From an uncultured Oscillospiraceae bacterium (GTDB lineage: Bacteria > Bacillota > Clostridia > Oscillospirales > Acutalibacteraceae), in assembly GCA_900543395.1 (NCBI GenBank), contig UQQT01000009.1, positions 1-64,000 of the forward strand: DNA of 64,000 nt, written 5' to 3'. Both the position numbers and the translations under genes were made by a program. The notes under the pieces are model-generated. The model had not been told where the DNA came from, made no database searches, and saw only the letters and a list, made by a program, of their open reading frames with translations. Below are positions 7,999-17,253 of the stretch, in pieces. Numbering within the stretch: position 1 is the stretch's first letter; the number at the start of each line of letters is the position of its first letter.

Positions 7999-9261
7999 TT
8001 ATTGTTCGAGACCCTTTTCGTCAAATATGAATGCCGCTTCGAGTACGGTGAGAAGTCCCGTTTCGATAGCCTTCGGACTTAAAAGCTCGGGAGTGTCAAG
8101 ACGGGTGTGGTAATATCTCGCGGGGGAGGGATCCATCATTACCATGGACGAAGCCTTGAATCCCGCTCTCGACATTGCCGCCGCGTCGGTAGCCCCGAGC
8201 TCGATGGTTCCTATCGGAACGTCGATATCGCAAGCCTGCTTTGCGGCTTTCTGAATAAGACGGGCAACCTCGGGCGAGTTCTTGACCATACCGGTCATGT
8301 CCTTATCGTAAATTTTTGCATATTCAAGCTCGCAGATGGTGTCAAGTCCTATGAATATAGTCTCGACTCCGTCGTTAAGAAGCTCGGGATGAGCCTTTGC
8401 GAATGCGGAGGAGCCTCTGAGTCCGGCTTCCTCTCCGCCGACGCAGAGTACCATAACCTCGGTATTTTCGAAACGGAAGTTGTTAGCCGCCATGAATTTA
8501 GCGACCGCACAGGAGATAAACGTACCCGTAAGGTTGTCGTTTGCTCCGGTAACGGGACGCTTGTAGTTGCAGAATCCGATTGCCGCGCCGATAACGGGGA
8601 GGCATACGTATGTAACGACTGCGACAATCTTGAAGCCGACGGCAATATCATCAGTCCATACGATTGAGCAGAACGCGCCGTTCATAACGGTTGAAACGAT
8701 ACCCGAAACAAGACCTAACAGAATGTCAACGATAGCCGTAATGATTATTGTCATAACCGCCGGTCTGCCTCCGTGGTATGTGTAGGTCCATTCAAATGCC
8801 GAATCTGTGTGACCCGAAACGATAATTCTTCTCTTAACTTCGCCCGTCGGCTTTCTTACGCCGACAACGTTGCCGGAAGTCTTTTTCGGGAAAAATACGT
8901 CAAGTACGGGGATGTAGAAAATGAATTCCGTAACAATGAAGAAGAGCGCGAGAACGTTGAATACTATCGAAAGTACAGGTGCGCCGAACGTGAATGCAAG
9001 GGTACTTAATATTATAAGAACGGCTCCTATGGGTACCCACGACATAAACGCCTTGTCGGAGCATTTGAATTCCTCTCTCTTAACCTCGTCGCAGCAGGAT
9101 TCAAGATCCTTGACCATGTATTCCTGCGCCTGTTTTTCCGACTCGCTGCCGACAGGTCTGGGACCGTAGGCTTTGCAGACGTTCTTTACGCTTTTAATCG
9201 CGTAGTTTGTATACTCTCTTACCTTAGGGCGGTAATTGGGCATAGATTCTTCTGATTTCAT
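7999..9261 (-). CDS. Membrane-embedded M28 family metallopeptidase
   Basis: A 420-residue Zn-dependent peptidase of the M28 family with two membrane blocks: hydrophobic helices at about 75-120, between the N-terminal region and the catalytic core, and at about 165-230, inserted inside it. Zinc ligands and catalytic motifs are in place: SGHTDS near 150, GANDNLTG near 245, GGEEAGLRGS near 280, and the last histidine in YYHTRLDT near 385. It probably cleaves peptides at the membrane. The start was placed at the ATG at 9261, with GAAAGGAA upstream; an in-frame TTG six codons earlier overlaps that site and is unlikely. It is monocistronic with its own terminator. Confidence 0.85.
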   Translation of the reverse strand: MKSEESMPNYRPKVREYTNYAIKSVKNVCKAYGPRPVGSESEKQAQEYMVKDLESCCDEVKREEFKCSDKAFMSWVPIGAVLIILSTLAFTFGAPVLSIVFNVLALFFIVTEFIFYIPVLDVFFPKKTSGNVVGVRKPTGEVKRRIIVSGHTDSAFEWTYTYHGGRPAVMTIIITAIVDILLGLVSGIVSTVMNGAFCSIVWTDDIAVGFKIVAVVTYVCLPVIGAAIGFCNYKRPVTGANDNLTGTFISCAVAKFMAANNFRFENTEVMVLCVGGEEAGLRGSSAFAKAHPELLNDGVETIFIGLDTICELEYAKIYDKDMTGMVKNSPEVARLIQKAAKQACDIDVPIGTIELGATDAAAMSRAGFKASSMVMMDPSPARYYHTRLDTPELLSPKAIETGLLTVLEAAFIFDEKGLEQ

Positions 9262-9355
9262 CCTATTCTTTCCTTTCAAAAAATATAATTCTTTTCAATT
9301 ATACATAAAAGGGCGGACTATTGCAAGAAAAATAATAAATAGTTACAAAAGGTTT

Positions 9356-9946
9356 TTATTTGAATATTAAATTGCATACGGGCTGTGAGTCAAGGACGAT
9401 TTCACTGTCGGCAAGATATGCTGCGTCGCGTTCTGAATGGCTTATTATAAACGCGGTTTTTCCTTTTAACATTTCTTTCATTGTTTTGAGTATCGTTTGG
9501 GCGGTTTGAGCATCTAACCCGTTCGTCGGTTCGTCGAGAAAGAACACGTCGCCGGAGTATGCAAATGCACGCATCAGCGAAAGCCGTCTTTTCATTCCCG
9601 TACTCATTTCACCGATTTTCATGCTTTCGCACCCGTCGAGGAGAAAACGGGAAAACCATTCTTTTTCGTCTTTGAATTCGGGATAAACAAAGCGTATGTT
9701 TTCGCTGGCGGTGAGATTTTCAAGAAGCCTGTCCTCGGGAAAGAGAAACGTTTTTCTCATGTTTTTAAGCCCTGTTATACTGCCCGAATATTTTTCGAGT
9801 CCCGACATAACGCGCAGGAGAGTTGTTTTTCCTATACCCGATTTGCCTGTGAGCACATACGTTTTTCCGTGCTCAAACGAGCACGTGAGCGAGTCGATTA
9901 TCTTTTTATTATCGTATGCTTTCGATACGTTTTTAAGCTTGATCAT
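9356..9946 (-). CDS. ABC transporter ATP-binding protein (SsuB/TauB-like)
   Basis: A 196-residue ATPase, short for the family. Walker A is GKSGIGKTT near residue 34; the signature is MSTGMKRRLSLMRA, a variant with M-S-T-G instead of L-S-G-G; Walker B is FFLDEPTNGLD. The start at 9946 overlaps the permease stop by four bases (ATGA); upstream in-frame codons lie inside the permease gene and are not used. It is the last gene of the regulator-binding protein-permease-ATPase operon. The missing C-terminal part and altered signature are unusual but match compact ATPases of this transporter class. Confidence 0.82.
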   Translation of the reverse strand: MIKLKNVSKAYDNKKIIDSLTCSFEHGKTYVLTGKSGIGKTTLLRVMSGLEKYSGSITGLKNMRKTFLFPEDRLLENLTASENIRFVYPEFKDEKEWFSRFLLDGCESMKIGEMSTGMKRRLSLMRAFAYSGDVFFLDEPTNGLDAQTAQTILKTMKEMLKGKTAFIISHSERDAAYLADSEIVLDSQPVCNLIFK

Positions 9947-10683
9947 TCTTTTTTCGCCCCTGTCCTTTTCGTTATGAATAATATCAATTTCTCGAGTCCG
10001 ACGCTCAATATTATAACCGTTGCCGTCCATGCGAAAAGCTCGGGCGTTTCGAGGTATATTTTCGAGTTGTAAATGCCCTTGCCGATAGAATACGGAGGAT
10101 AGCATATGACCTCGGCGGCGACTCCCGCTTTCCACGCAAGTCCCGCCGCCGTCGAAAACGCCGAGAGCAGATACGGTTTTACGGCGGGAAAATAAATATT
10201 TTTAAGCTGTTTTTTCATCGGAACGGCGAATGCGCGCGACGCCTCGAGCAAAAGCGGGTCGGCGCTCTTGAGTCCAGTGTTGACGTTAGACCACACGAAC
10301 GGAATTACGATAAGAGCCGAGATAAACGACGGGACAAACGTTGATTTCATCCATACGAGCGCAAGGATTATAAACGAAGCTACGGGAGTAGCCTTGATTA
10401 TGTGCAGAAGCGGAGAGAAAAACGTCTGTGCGTTCTTTGAAAAAAACGTTATAAAGCCCGGGAGAATTCCGATAACGCATCCGAGGATGAATCCTACTGC
10501 GATTCGTATAAGCGTATAAAAAATGCTCATCCAAAAATATTCGGTTCGGGCTGTTGAAATTAATGCCTTAACCGTGCCGGCGGGCGAGGGCAGGAGCATT
10601 TCGAGGTTTGCAATCATGCTCAATACCTGCCATATTCCGAGCCATATCAAAGCAGTGACGATGTATTTTACCGCTTTTTTCAT
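9943..10683 (-). CDS. ABC transporter permease (SsuC/TauC-like)
   Basis: A 246-residue permease with about six membrane segments. An EAA-type cytoplasmic loop near residues 145-175 (LLEASRAFAVPMKKQLKNIYFPAVKPYL) contacts the ATPase. It is related to permeases for nitrate, sulfonates, taurine and pyrimidine precursors. Its ribosome site is weak. It lies between the binding protein gene (a hairpin stands between them) and the overlapping ATPase gene. The ligand cannot be told from the sequence. Confidence 0.83.
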   Translation of the reverse strand: MKKAVKYIVTALIWLGIWQVLSMIANLEMLLPSPAGTVKALISTARTEYFWMSIFYTLIRIAVGFILGCVIGILPGFITFFSKNAQTFFSPLLHIIKATPVASFIILALVWMKSTFVPSFISALIVIPFVWSNVNTGLKSADPLLLEASRAFAVPMKKQLKNIYFPAVKPYLLSAFSTAAGLAWKAGVAAEVICYPPYSIGKGIYNSKIYLETPELFAWTATVIILSVGLEKLILFITKRTGAKKE

Positions 10684-10711
10684 ATCAAAAAATTCACTTT
10701 CTTAAAAATAT

Positions 10712-10737
10712 GGGCTGTAAAACGTGTTTTACAGCCC
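10712..10737 (-). terminator. Intra-operon hairpin after the binding-protein gene
   Basis: A perfect 12-bp inverted repeat (10712-10723 and 10726-10737), followed on the minus strand by a T-rich tract (atattttt). It separates the binding-protein gene from the permease. It likely lowers expression of permease and ATPase relative to the binding protein, as the hairpin at 2771 does in the MetQ-like operon. Confidence 0.7.
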
Positions 10738-10753
10738 GCATTGTGTAATATAA

Positions 10754-11773
10754 TCAAGCCCCGTAGTAGAAGCTGTCGGCAGGCATTGTTCCGCCGATTG
10801 CCGCGGGATTGAAGTCGAAGAGAACCTGATAGAACGAAACAAGACTCTTCTTCATTTCCGCGCCCGTTATGCATGTTATATTGCAGTTCGGGATAGCTTT
10901 CTGAGCGACTGCGGCGGCTAAAATGTCGCACTTTTCTATAAGCTTGCCCGCTTCAACGGGCGACGCGTTTGTAAAGTCGACGCTTTCTTTGTATTCCTTG
11001 AGGAATTTTGCAACAGCGTCCGCATTCTTTTGAGCAAATGCGGTGTTAATTGCGAGTGCGCCTATGCAAGGCTCGCCGTCGGAGCATGCCTTCCATTCCT
11101 TCGTAAGGTCAAGGCAGACCTTAAACTCCGCGTTTTTGCTCGTAAGCTGTGTTACGAAGGGCTCGGGAAGCATTACGATATCGGCTTCTCCCTTAACAGC
11201 CTTTGTAAGAGCCTCGGAATGCTCCGAAGCGTATTCAAGCTTTACATTCTCACCGGGGGTGAGTCCGTTCTTCTTGAGAACATACTGAAATACGTAGTCG
11301 GCGGCAGAGCCCTGACCTGATGTGAGAACTGTTTTGTTTTCGAGGTCTTTCACCGACGAAATATCGCTTTTGGAAAGGACGTAAAGAATTCCGAGTGTGT
11401 TAACGGCTAAAATCTGAACCTTGCCGTCCGATTTTTTCGCAAGTGCGGCGGCCGCGTTCGTCGGAATGGCGGCGATATCATACTCTCCGCTTATAAGCTT
11501 ACCGCCCATTACCGAAGCGTCGGTTTCGAGAGAGAACGAGTATTTGTCCTCGGTTTTGCCATGCTCCGACTTATCCCAGAGGTAAGCCGCGCCCATACCG
11601 GTGGGACCCTTGAGAACGCCTATCTTAATGTTTGCGGACGATGAAGAATCCTGTACGCTTGCAGGCTCTGCGGTCGAAGCCTCGGGTTCTTTTGCCGAAT
11701 TCGAACAAGACGCAAATACCGACAGCGTGATTACGAGCGCGAGCAGTACGGCGATAATTCTTGATTTTTTCAT
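10754..11773 (-). CDS. NMT1/SsuA-like substrate-binding lipoprotein
   Basis: A 339-residue lipoprotein with a signal peptide and lipobox SVFASC (Cys22), then a Ser/Glu-rich linker and a two-lobe binding domain. Typical features are IKIGVLKGPTGMGAAYL at the start of the domain and LTSGQGSAADYVF near residue 145. It resembles binding proteins for sulfonates, nitrate, thiamine precursors or riboflavin-like compounds. It is the second gene of the operon led by a Crp-family regulator; AGGAG lies upstream of the ATG. The ligand is unknown. Confidence 0.82.
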   Translation of the reverse strand: MKKSRIIAVLLALVITLSVFASCSNSAKEPEASTAEPASVQDSSSSANIKIGVLKGPTGMGAAYLWDKSEHGKTEDKYSFSLETDASVMGGKLISGEYDIAAIPTNAAAALAKKSDGKVQILAVNTLGILYVLSKSDISSVKDLENKTVLTSGQGSAADYVFQYVLKKNGLTPGENVKLEYASEHSEALTKAVKGEADIVMLPEPFVTQLTSKNAEFKVCLDLTKEWKACSDGEPCIGALAINTAFAQKNADAVAKFLKEYKESVDFTNASPVEAGKLIEKCDILAAAVAQKAIPNCNITCITGAEMKKSLVSFYQVLFDFNPAAIGGTMPADSFYYGA

Positions 11774-11780
11774 TGAATTT

Positions 11781-12452
11781 TCACTCCTGTATGTTTTTTA
11801 ATTTATCTTTATCAAGGACGGATATTATTCTTCCGTCGCGTTTGATCAAATTAATACTTTCGAGATAATCGAAAGCTCTGTAAAGCGAGGCTCTGCCGGT
11901 GTTAAGCTGTTTTGCAAGCGCGGTCATGCCCTGCTCCGGGATAAAAACGCGGTTTAGGGAATCGGCATTTGAGTTAAGATAAAATGCAAGCTTTTTATTT
12001 GCGTTAGGGGACGTATATGTATCGATTTTTAAGTTAAGAAAGCGTATTTTTTTTGTGAGCAGCTTAATGTAATTGATTGCGATATCGGGATATTCTCCGA
12101 AAATGATTTCAAGCTCTTTTTCATATATCACAATCATTTCGCAGTCGGTCAGCGCGGTTATCTCGGTCGGAAATTCGGTTTCTCCCGACGAAAATATCGA
12201 AGCCATGCCGAACGTTCCGCCCTCCTCTATCACGCTCATTAATACATCGGACGTATTTGTTTTTCTGACCGCGGCGCGCCCATGTATTATTATGTACAGT
12301 CCGGGGATGAAATTATCCTTTGAAATAAGTATTTCGCCCTTTTTTGCTTTTTTTATATGCGAATACTCTTTTTCTATTTTATTCAGCACCGTTGTCTCGC
12401 AGGAGGCGAATACGGGACAGTTTTTCAGCTTAATACAGTTTTCGGATATCAT
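11781..12452 (-). CDS. Crp/Fnr-family regulator heading the ABC operon
   Basis: A 223-residue regulator with an N-terminal cyclic-nucleotide-binding-like barrel (about 10-125), a dimerisation helix, and a C-terminal winged HTH (about 165-215, GMTALAKQLNTGRASLYRAFDYL). Cysteines at the N terminus (CIKLKNCPVFASC) could hold a metal or Fe-S cluster, as in some Fnr-like proteins; this is inference. The ATG at 12452 was chosen; a GTG three codons upstream is the alternative, and neither has a strong ribosome site. A perfect 16-bp palindrome lies between its promoter and start. It is only seven bases from the binding-protein gene, so it is in the same transcript. Confidence 0.83.
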   Translation of the reverse strand: MISENCIKLKNCPVFASCETTVLNKIEKEYSHIKKAKKGEILISKDNFIPGLYIIIHGRAAVRKTNTSDVLMSVIEEGGTFGMASIFSSGETEFPTEITALTDCEMIVIYEKELEIIFGEYPDIAINYIKLLTKKIRFLNLKIDTYTSPNANKKLAFYLNSNADSLNRVFIPEQGMTALAKQLNTGRASLYRAFDYLESINLIKRDGRIISVLDKDKLKNIQE

Positions 12453-12467
12453 TAAAATCACCGTAAG

Positions 12468-12512
12468 TGTCTCATTTGAGACAAATATACCACATTAAAT
12501 GAAGCTTGTCAA
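12468..12512 (-). promoter_or_regulatory. Promoter with a palindromic operator over the start site
   Basis: On the minus strand TTGACA (12507-12512) and TATATT (12484-12489) are 17 bases apart. Directly downstream of the -10 box lies a perfect palindrome, TGTCTCA-TT-TGAGACA (12468-12483), covering the expected transcription start. Its size and symmetry fit a Crp/Fnr-family dimer. Autorepression by the gene product at 11781-12452 is the simplest reading. Confidence 0.75.
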
Positions 12513-12520
12513 TAAAAAAA

Positions 12521-12544
12521 TCCCGAAGCCGTAAAGCCTCGGGA
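12521..12544 (-). terminator. Terminator of the YhhN-family gene
   Basis: Arms 12521-12529 and 12536-12544 form a 9-bp stem with one G-U pair, followed on the minus strand by a seven-T run. It is a classic intrinsic terminator for the gene ending at 12560. Confidence 0.85.
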
Positions 12545-12559
12545 CAAAAATAATTAGTT

Positions 12560-13279
12560 TTATTTAAGAAACAGAAGCGAAGAAGCGATAACGAACTGCG
12601 CTATATAGTACGTTACGTGATTGGTTATAATATCTACGGGTCTGTTTTTGCCCTCGCCGAAATATGTTCCCGAGAGAATGAGGTCGGAGATGAGGAAGAA
12701 TATTCCGCCGACGAACATGAAGTTGAGCGTCATAACCTTAAACGAATTCATAAGCGCGAGTGAACCGCTTAACAGAGTCATTGAAATGAGGATGGACGCA
12801 TAGACCATCGAAATTGCCTTAAATTTGCCGTATTCGAGCTTCATGAGCTTTGCTCCGAGAACCGTGGCGCATCCGAGCGCAATACCGATAACGAGGGGAA
12901 GAATAACGTAGAGAAGCTTCGATGTGTCGGCAAAGTAACGGATAATTCCTATTATAAAGAGAATGTGACCCGCAGCGAACGCGAGGAATCCCGCAAACGT
13001 GTGAACATCCTCGTCCGGCTTATAAACGAATTTGAGGTCGAGCCATATATCGCCGAACAGCCCGAACAGAAGCCCTATGATAATATAATAGGAGAACCTG
13101 CCGATAGGAGAGGCGAGCGCGTCCGAGCATAACAGCGCGGAAACAGCAGTCGACATGAACAGAGCCGATACGAACGACTTTGCCATAGCCGCCTTTGCTG
13201 TGGAGGCGGAGACTCTCATTTTTAAAAACACGACGAGAGCGATTACGCCTAAAATGATGCTGAAGTAGTAAATAAACAT
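12560..13279 (-). CDS. YhhN/TMEM86-family membrane protein (lysoplasmalogenase-like)
   Basis: A 239-residue integral membrane protein with about eight hydrophobic segments. Family marks are GLLFGLFGDIWLDL near residue 88, FAAGHILFI near residue 120, and the terminal NHVTYYIAQFVIASS. Characterised relatives hydrolyse lysoplasmalogens; plasmalogens are common in anaerobic Clostridia, so that role is plausible. AGGTAA precedes the ATG. It is monocistronic. Confidence 0.78.
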   Translation of the reverse strand: MFIYYFSIILGVIALVVFLKMRVSASTAKAAMAKSFVSALFMSTAVSALLCSDALASPIGRFSYYIIIGLLFGLFGDIWLDLKFVYKPDEDVHTFAGFLAFAAGHILFIIGIIRYFADTSKLLYVILPLVIGIALGCATVLGAKLMKLEYGKFKAISMVYASILISMTLLSGSLALMNSFKVMTLNFMFVGGIFFLISDLILSGTYFGEGKNRPVDIITNHVTYYIAQFVIASSLLFLK

Positions 13280-13383
13280 AAAATTTACCTGCTTTCTTTA
13301 TTACTGTTTGGTGATATTATAAAATATATTTCAATATTTTTCAAGTGGTGTTGTAAATATAGAACTAATTTTTTTTATATGTG

Positions 13384-13412
13384 TTGACAAAGACGCTTTT
13401 TAATATCATAAT
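13384..13412 (+). promoter_or_regulatory. Sigma-A promoter of the lipoprotein gene
   Basis: TTGACA at 13384-13389 and CATAAT at 13407-13412 have a 17-base spacer, about 29 bases before the ATG of the gene at 13441, which has GGAGGT upstream. Confidence 0.75.
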
Positions 13413-13440
13413 TATATATATACTTTTTCGGAGGTAAACG

Positions 13441-14178
13441 ATGAAATTTCGATCCGTTTTATCAATATTTATAAGTTTAATTTTTCTGACCGCGGTTTTT
13501 TCCGCGTGCTCGAAGAATGATAATAAAATAGTCGACCCGTACGGCGAGTCAACATCGAACGACGCGCAGAATAACAATTCCGATTCCGTCCCCCCGTCGC
13601 AGTCTCTTCATCTCGACGAGTCATGGCGCGAGTGCTACGCACTGACATACGATTTTTTTGACAGCCGTGAGGGCTCGTCGACCATAACCGAATTTTATGA
13701 CGGAACGAAGTATATTTCCGCCGATGCCCAGTCCGGAATCGTAACGTACATCGTCCCTGCGGACGGTTTTCTTACCGAGTATTTTCTTGATACAAAGGAG
13801 CAAAAAGGCACCGTAAGTATAGTCGGGGGAACCGATTTAAAAAGCATTGTGACGGGATTTTATGCTTTGAGCGCAACGGACGTACGCCTGCCCGATTATT
13901 CTAATACCAACAAAACAGGAATTACGCTTATCGCCGGCAGAAACGCGACCGAGTATATTCAGACGGGCGTTTACGGTACGGATAATCAGCAGGGAACCGC
14001 AAAAATATACGTCGATGATCTGTACGGATTTACTTCAAAGCTCGAATTCTACAATTCGTCGAGAGAGATGCTTTTGAGCTGGGAACTTAAAGGTATAAAT
14101 ACGGATGAGGATTACGTAAAGAAAAACATGCCCGTTATCGACCTCACCGCATATGAAATAACGGAGGGTCAGGCTTGA
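13441..14178 (+). CDS. Hypothetical lipoprotein
   Basis: A 245-residue exported lipoprotein with signal peptide and lipobox AVFSAC (Cys23), then a polar, Asn/Ser-rich linker to about residue 55. The rest is a mainly beta-strand domain without a recognised family. It is the first gene of a plus-strand run; the HAD phosphatase begins two bases after its stop, implying coupling. Function unknown; a surface or envelope-stress role would be a guess. Confidence 0.75.
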   Translation: MKFRSVLSIFISLIFLTAVFSACSKNDNKIVDPYGESTSNDAQNNNSDSVPPSQSLHLDESWRECYALTYDFFDSREGSSTITEFYDGTKYISADAQSGIVTYIVPADGFLTEYFLDTKEQKGTVSIVGGTDLKSIVTGFYALSATDVRLPDYSNTNKTGITLIAGRNATEYIQTGVYGTDNQQGTAKIYVDDLYGFTSKLEFYNSSREMLLSWELKGINTDEDYVKKNMPVIDLTAYEITEGQA

Positions 14179-14179
14179 T

Positions 14180-14998
14180 ATGGGGATTTTCAACGGGTAT
14201 CTCATAGCCTCCGATTTTGACGGAACGTTTGCCGGCGGCAACGGCGAAATTCCGCAGAGGAATATAGATAAAATTAAATATTATATATCAGAGGGCGGGA
14301 AATTTACCGTCTCTACCGGCAGAACCTATCAGGGATTTCATAAGTATGCCCCCGCGTATATAAACGCGCCCGTGCTTTTATGCAACGGAGTCACCGCCTA
14401 CGATTATGAAAAAAATGAGATGATATTTAACCTCGGAATGGGCAGAAACGCGTTAAGCGCAGCGGACAGAATTCATGAGGTTTATCCTGACGTATCGATT
14501 GAGGTTTATCCGTTCGGAAAAACGTACGTTTACTCCCCGTGCGAAAAAACCGACGCGCATCTTATTAATCAGGATATTGAATTTAAAATAACAGAAAACG
14601 GCTCTTCCATTGAGACTCCCGTTATGAAAATGATGCTGTACGCGGGAGCTGACGGACATGATATTCTTGCCGATATCGCAGAGAATGTTATCGCTGATTT
14701 TGAGGGAGTTTCGTATATCCGGGGATTTAAAAAATGGCTCGAAATAGTCGGCGAGGGCGCGGACAAGGGAACGGGGCTTCACGCGCTCGGCTCGGCTCTG
14801 GGAATTGATGATGATAAACTGATAGCCGTAGGCGACGGGTATAACGATGTTGATATGCTTTTGTCCGTTGAAAATTCATTCGTTCCCGAAAACGGATGCG
14901 AAAAAGCGAAGGAGTGCGCAAAATATATTGTCTGTTCAAATGACGACGGATGCATTGCCGACGTTATAGATATACTGGAGAAAAAAATATGTACCTGA
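14180..14998 (+). CDS. Cof-type HAD-family phosphatase
   Basis: A 272-residue HAD hydrolase. The nucleophile motif is DFDGT (Asp12 by count from the ATG), the Ser/Thr motif is STGRT near residue 47, and the last acidic motif is GDGYNDVDML near residue 217. A C2-type cap between them places it in the Cof family, which dephosphorylates sugar phosphates and similar metabolites. It overlaps the topB start by ten bases. The substrate is unknown. Confidence 0.85.
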   Translation: MGIFNGYLIASDFDGTFAGGNGEIPQRNIDKIKYYISEGGKFTVSTGRTYQGFHKYAPAYINAPVLLCNGVTAYDYEKNEMIFNLGMGRNALSAADRIHEVYPDVSIEVYPFGKTYVYSPCEKTDAHLINQDIEFKITENGSSIETPVMKMMLYAGADGHDILADIAENVIADFEGVSYIRGFKKWLEIVGEGADKGTGLHALGSALGIDDDKLIAVGDGYNDVDMLLSVENSFVPENGCEKAKECAKYIVCSNDDGCIADVIDILEKKICT

Positions 14999-17181
14999 TT
15001 ATAGCGGAGAAGCCGTCGCTTGCAAGGAATATAGCGGCCGGTATCGGCGGTATGCAAAAAAGAAACGGATATCTTCAGTCAGAGAGGTATATCGTAACGT
15101 GGGCGTTCGGTCACCTCTTTTCTTTATGCGATATCGAGGATTATACGGGACCTACGTCCACGGGACGCTGGAGCATGGAGAACCTGCCGTGCTTTCCCGA
15201 TAATTTTAAATTCAAATTAAAAACGAACGCCGACAAGCAGGTTGACCCTGGTGTACAGCGACAGTTCGACATTATAAAATCGCTGTGTATGCGTTCGGAT
15301 GTCGAAGCTATTGTCAACGCGGGCGACGCGGACAGAGAGGGCGAAATTATAATAAGACTGTGCGTTATGAACGCGCTCGAAAACGAAAAGCCTTTTTACA
15401 GACTGTGGCTGCCCGACCAGACACCCGAAACGGTCAGAAAAGCGCTGGGGGAGATGAAGCCCGAGTCCGAATACGATCTGCTTGCCTCCAAGGGCTTTGC
15501 GAGGACTTACATAGACTGGCTTTTCGGCGTGAATTTAACGCGTTACGCGACACTGAAAACAGGAACTCTGCTTCGTGTAGGCAGGGTTATAGTTCCTATT
15601 GTCAAGGCGATATACGACCGCGACATGGCTATAAGGAATTTTAAGCCCGATATATATTACTCCGTGACAAGCAGTGCAAAAACCGACGGCGAGACGGTCG
15701 AGCTTACGAGCAAGTCGAGGTTTTCAAAGGATGAAAAGGACAAGGCTCTTGCTTTATGTGAAAAGTATAATTCTTCAAAAGCGGTTGTAACGAACGTTAA
15801 GTCGAAAAAGGATATCATAAAGCCCGGCAAGCTTTACTCATTGTCAAAGCTTCAGAACGTACTGGGTAAAAAATATAAGATGTCAATGGAGCAGAGCCTT
15901 AAAACAGTTCAGAAGCTTTATGAGGACGGATATCTTACTTACCCGAGAACAAACTCCGAATATCTTGCGGCTGCCGAAAAGGATAAGATAAAAACGATTA
16001 TAAAAAATATAGCGGATATGGGTTATCACATTGAATTCAAGGATAAAAAGACCATATTCGACGACAGCAAAATAGAGTCGCACTCAGCACTTACTCCGAC
16101 ATATAAGATTCCGCCCAAGGGCAAGCTTTCGGAGGACGAAAACAAGGTTTATTCGACAGTGTTCAGACGGTTCGCCGCCGTGTTCTGTGCGGAGGACTGT
16201 ACGGCGCAGAAAACGGAGCTTACCGTAAACGTCGGCGGATATGAGGATTTTGTTTTAAAGGGAACGGTAATTCTCGAAAAGGGCTGGATGAAATACGACG
16301 ACCCGAACAGAAAAGATAAGCTTTTGCCGAAATTAAAAAAGGGCGACGAAGTAAATATAGACTTTAAGTTATGCGAAAAGGAGACGTCTCCGCCAAAGCA
16401 TTATACGATAGAGACTCTTAATAATTATCTTAAAAATCCGTTCAGGGAGGAGAAGGCCGCCGCATCCGACAGTGAGAACGAGGACGATTCGGAGGATTAC
16501 CGCGCGATATTCGAGGGACTCGAGCTCGGAACGGAGGCTACTCGTACGGGCATAATCGACAACGCCGTAAAGAGCGGATATATCGAGCTTAAAAAGGACG
16601 TTTACAAAATTCTGCCGGGCGGAGAATTTTTGATAGAGTCGATTTCGTATATGAATATTTCGATGGACAAATACAAAACGAGCACGCTTTCAAAGGCTTT
16701 AAAAAGCGTTTATCACGGCAGAATGACCGTAGATGAGAGCGTAAAGCTCGCAAGGGATGAAATTTCCGAGGTGTTCAATAAGAAAAATACAGACCTGTCC
16801 GATGATGCGGACAACGGATTCTACGGAGATATCGTCGGTAAATGTCCGATTTGCGGGTGCGACGTTAAAAAGGGCAGATACTCCTATGGATGCACGGGGT
16901 ATAAATCGGGATGTAAATTCAAGGTAAATCTTGTTGTTGCAAAACGCGTTATTTCCGTAAGCAACGTTAAACTGCTTCTTGAAACGGGGAAAAGCGGATT
17001 TATCAAGGGCTTTGTTTCGAAAACGGGAACGCCGTTCGACGCGTATTTAAAGCTCGATAAGGATAAAACGGTTTTTGAGTTCGACAATTCGCAAAGACCG
17101 AAGAATTCAAACTTTACACGTTCATATGCCGACTCCCGGCACGGACCCGACGATGAGATCCCCGAACCGATGTTTGTATAG
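14989..17181 (+). CDS. topB: DNA topoisomerase III (type IA)
   Basis: A 730-residue type IA topoisomerase that relaxes or decatenates DNA. The N-terminal TOPRIM domain opens with LIIAEKPSLARNIA and carries DADREGEII near residue 112. The active-site tyrosine is Tyr318, in YPRTNSEYL. A C-terminal zinc-finger-like segment (CPICGCDVKKGRYSYGC) near residue 625 is followed by a TopoIII C-terminal domain. The start at 14989 has CTGGAG at good spacing. Such TopB forms occur both on chromosomes and on mobile elements; nothing mobile is next to it here. Confidence 0.92.
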   Translation: MYLIIAEKPSLARNIAAGIGGMQKRNGYLQSERYIVTWAFGHLFSLCDIEDYTGPTSTGRWSMENLPCFPDNFKFKLKTNADKQVDPGVQRQFDIIKSLCMRSDVEAIVNAGDADREGEIIIRLCVMNALENEKPFYRLWLPDQTPETVRKALGEMKPESEYDLLASKGFARTYIDWLFGVNLTRYATLKTGTLLRVGRVIVPIVKAIYDRDMAIRNFKPDIYYSVTSSAKTDGETVELTSKSRFSKDEKDKALALCEKYNSSKAVVTNVKSKKDIIKPGKLYSLSKLQNVLGKKYKMSMEQSLKTVQKLYEDGYLTYPRTNSEYLAAAEKDKIKTIIKNIADMGYHIEFKDKKTIFDDSKIESHSALTPTYKIPPKGKLSEDENKVYSTVFRRFAAVFCAEDCTAQKTELTVNVGGYEDFVLKGTVILEKGWMKYDDPNRKDKLLPKLKKGDEVNIDFKLCEKETSPPKHYTIETLNNYLKNPFREEKAAASDSENEDDSEDYRAIFEGLELGTEATRTGIIDNAVKSGYIELKKDVYKILPGGEFLIESISYMNISMDKYKTSTLSKALKSVYHGRMTVDESVKLARDEISEVFNKKNTDLSDDADNGFYGDIVGKCPICGCDVKKGRYSYGCTGYKSGCKFKVNLVVAKRVISVSNVKLLLETGKSGFIKGFVSKTGTPFDAYLKLDKDKTVFEFDNSQRPKNSNFTRSYADSRHGPDDEIPEPMFV

Positions 17182-17189
17182 TATATAAT

Positions 17190-17229
17190 AATACCGTAAA
17201 TTCATTGGTTTTACGGTATTAGTTTTTTT
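17190..17229 (+). terminator. Terminator after topB
   Basis: Arms 17190-17200 and 17210-17220 are a perfect 11-bp inverted repeat, followed by a seven-T run at 17223-17229. It is a strong intrinsic terminator. Confidence 0.9.
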
Positions 17230-17253
17230 GTTATGGAATATAAAGTATCAATG

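Noticed and set aside
8107..8667. Open frame of 186 codons antisense to the M28 peptidase gene
   Set aside because: It lies entirely inside a gene with intact catalytic motifs on the other strand; composition-driven shadow.
14989..17181. Topoisomerase III as a sign of an integrated conjugative element
   Set aside because: No relaxase, integrase, conjugation genes or attachment repeats are near it; neighbours are ordinary chromosomal genes.
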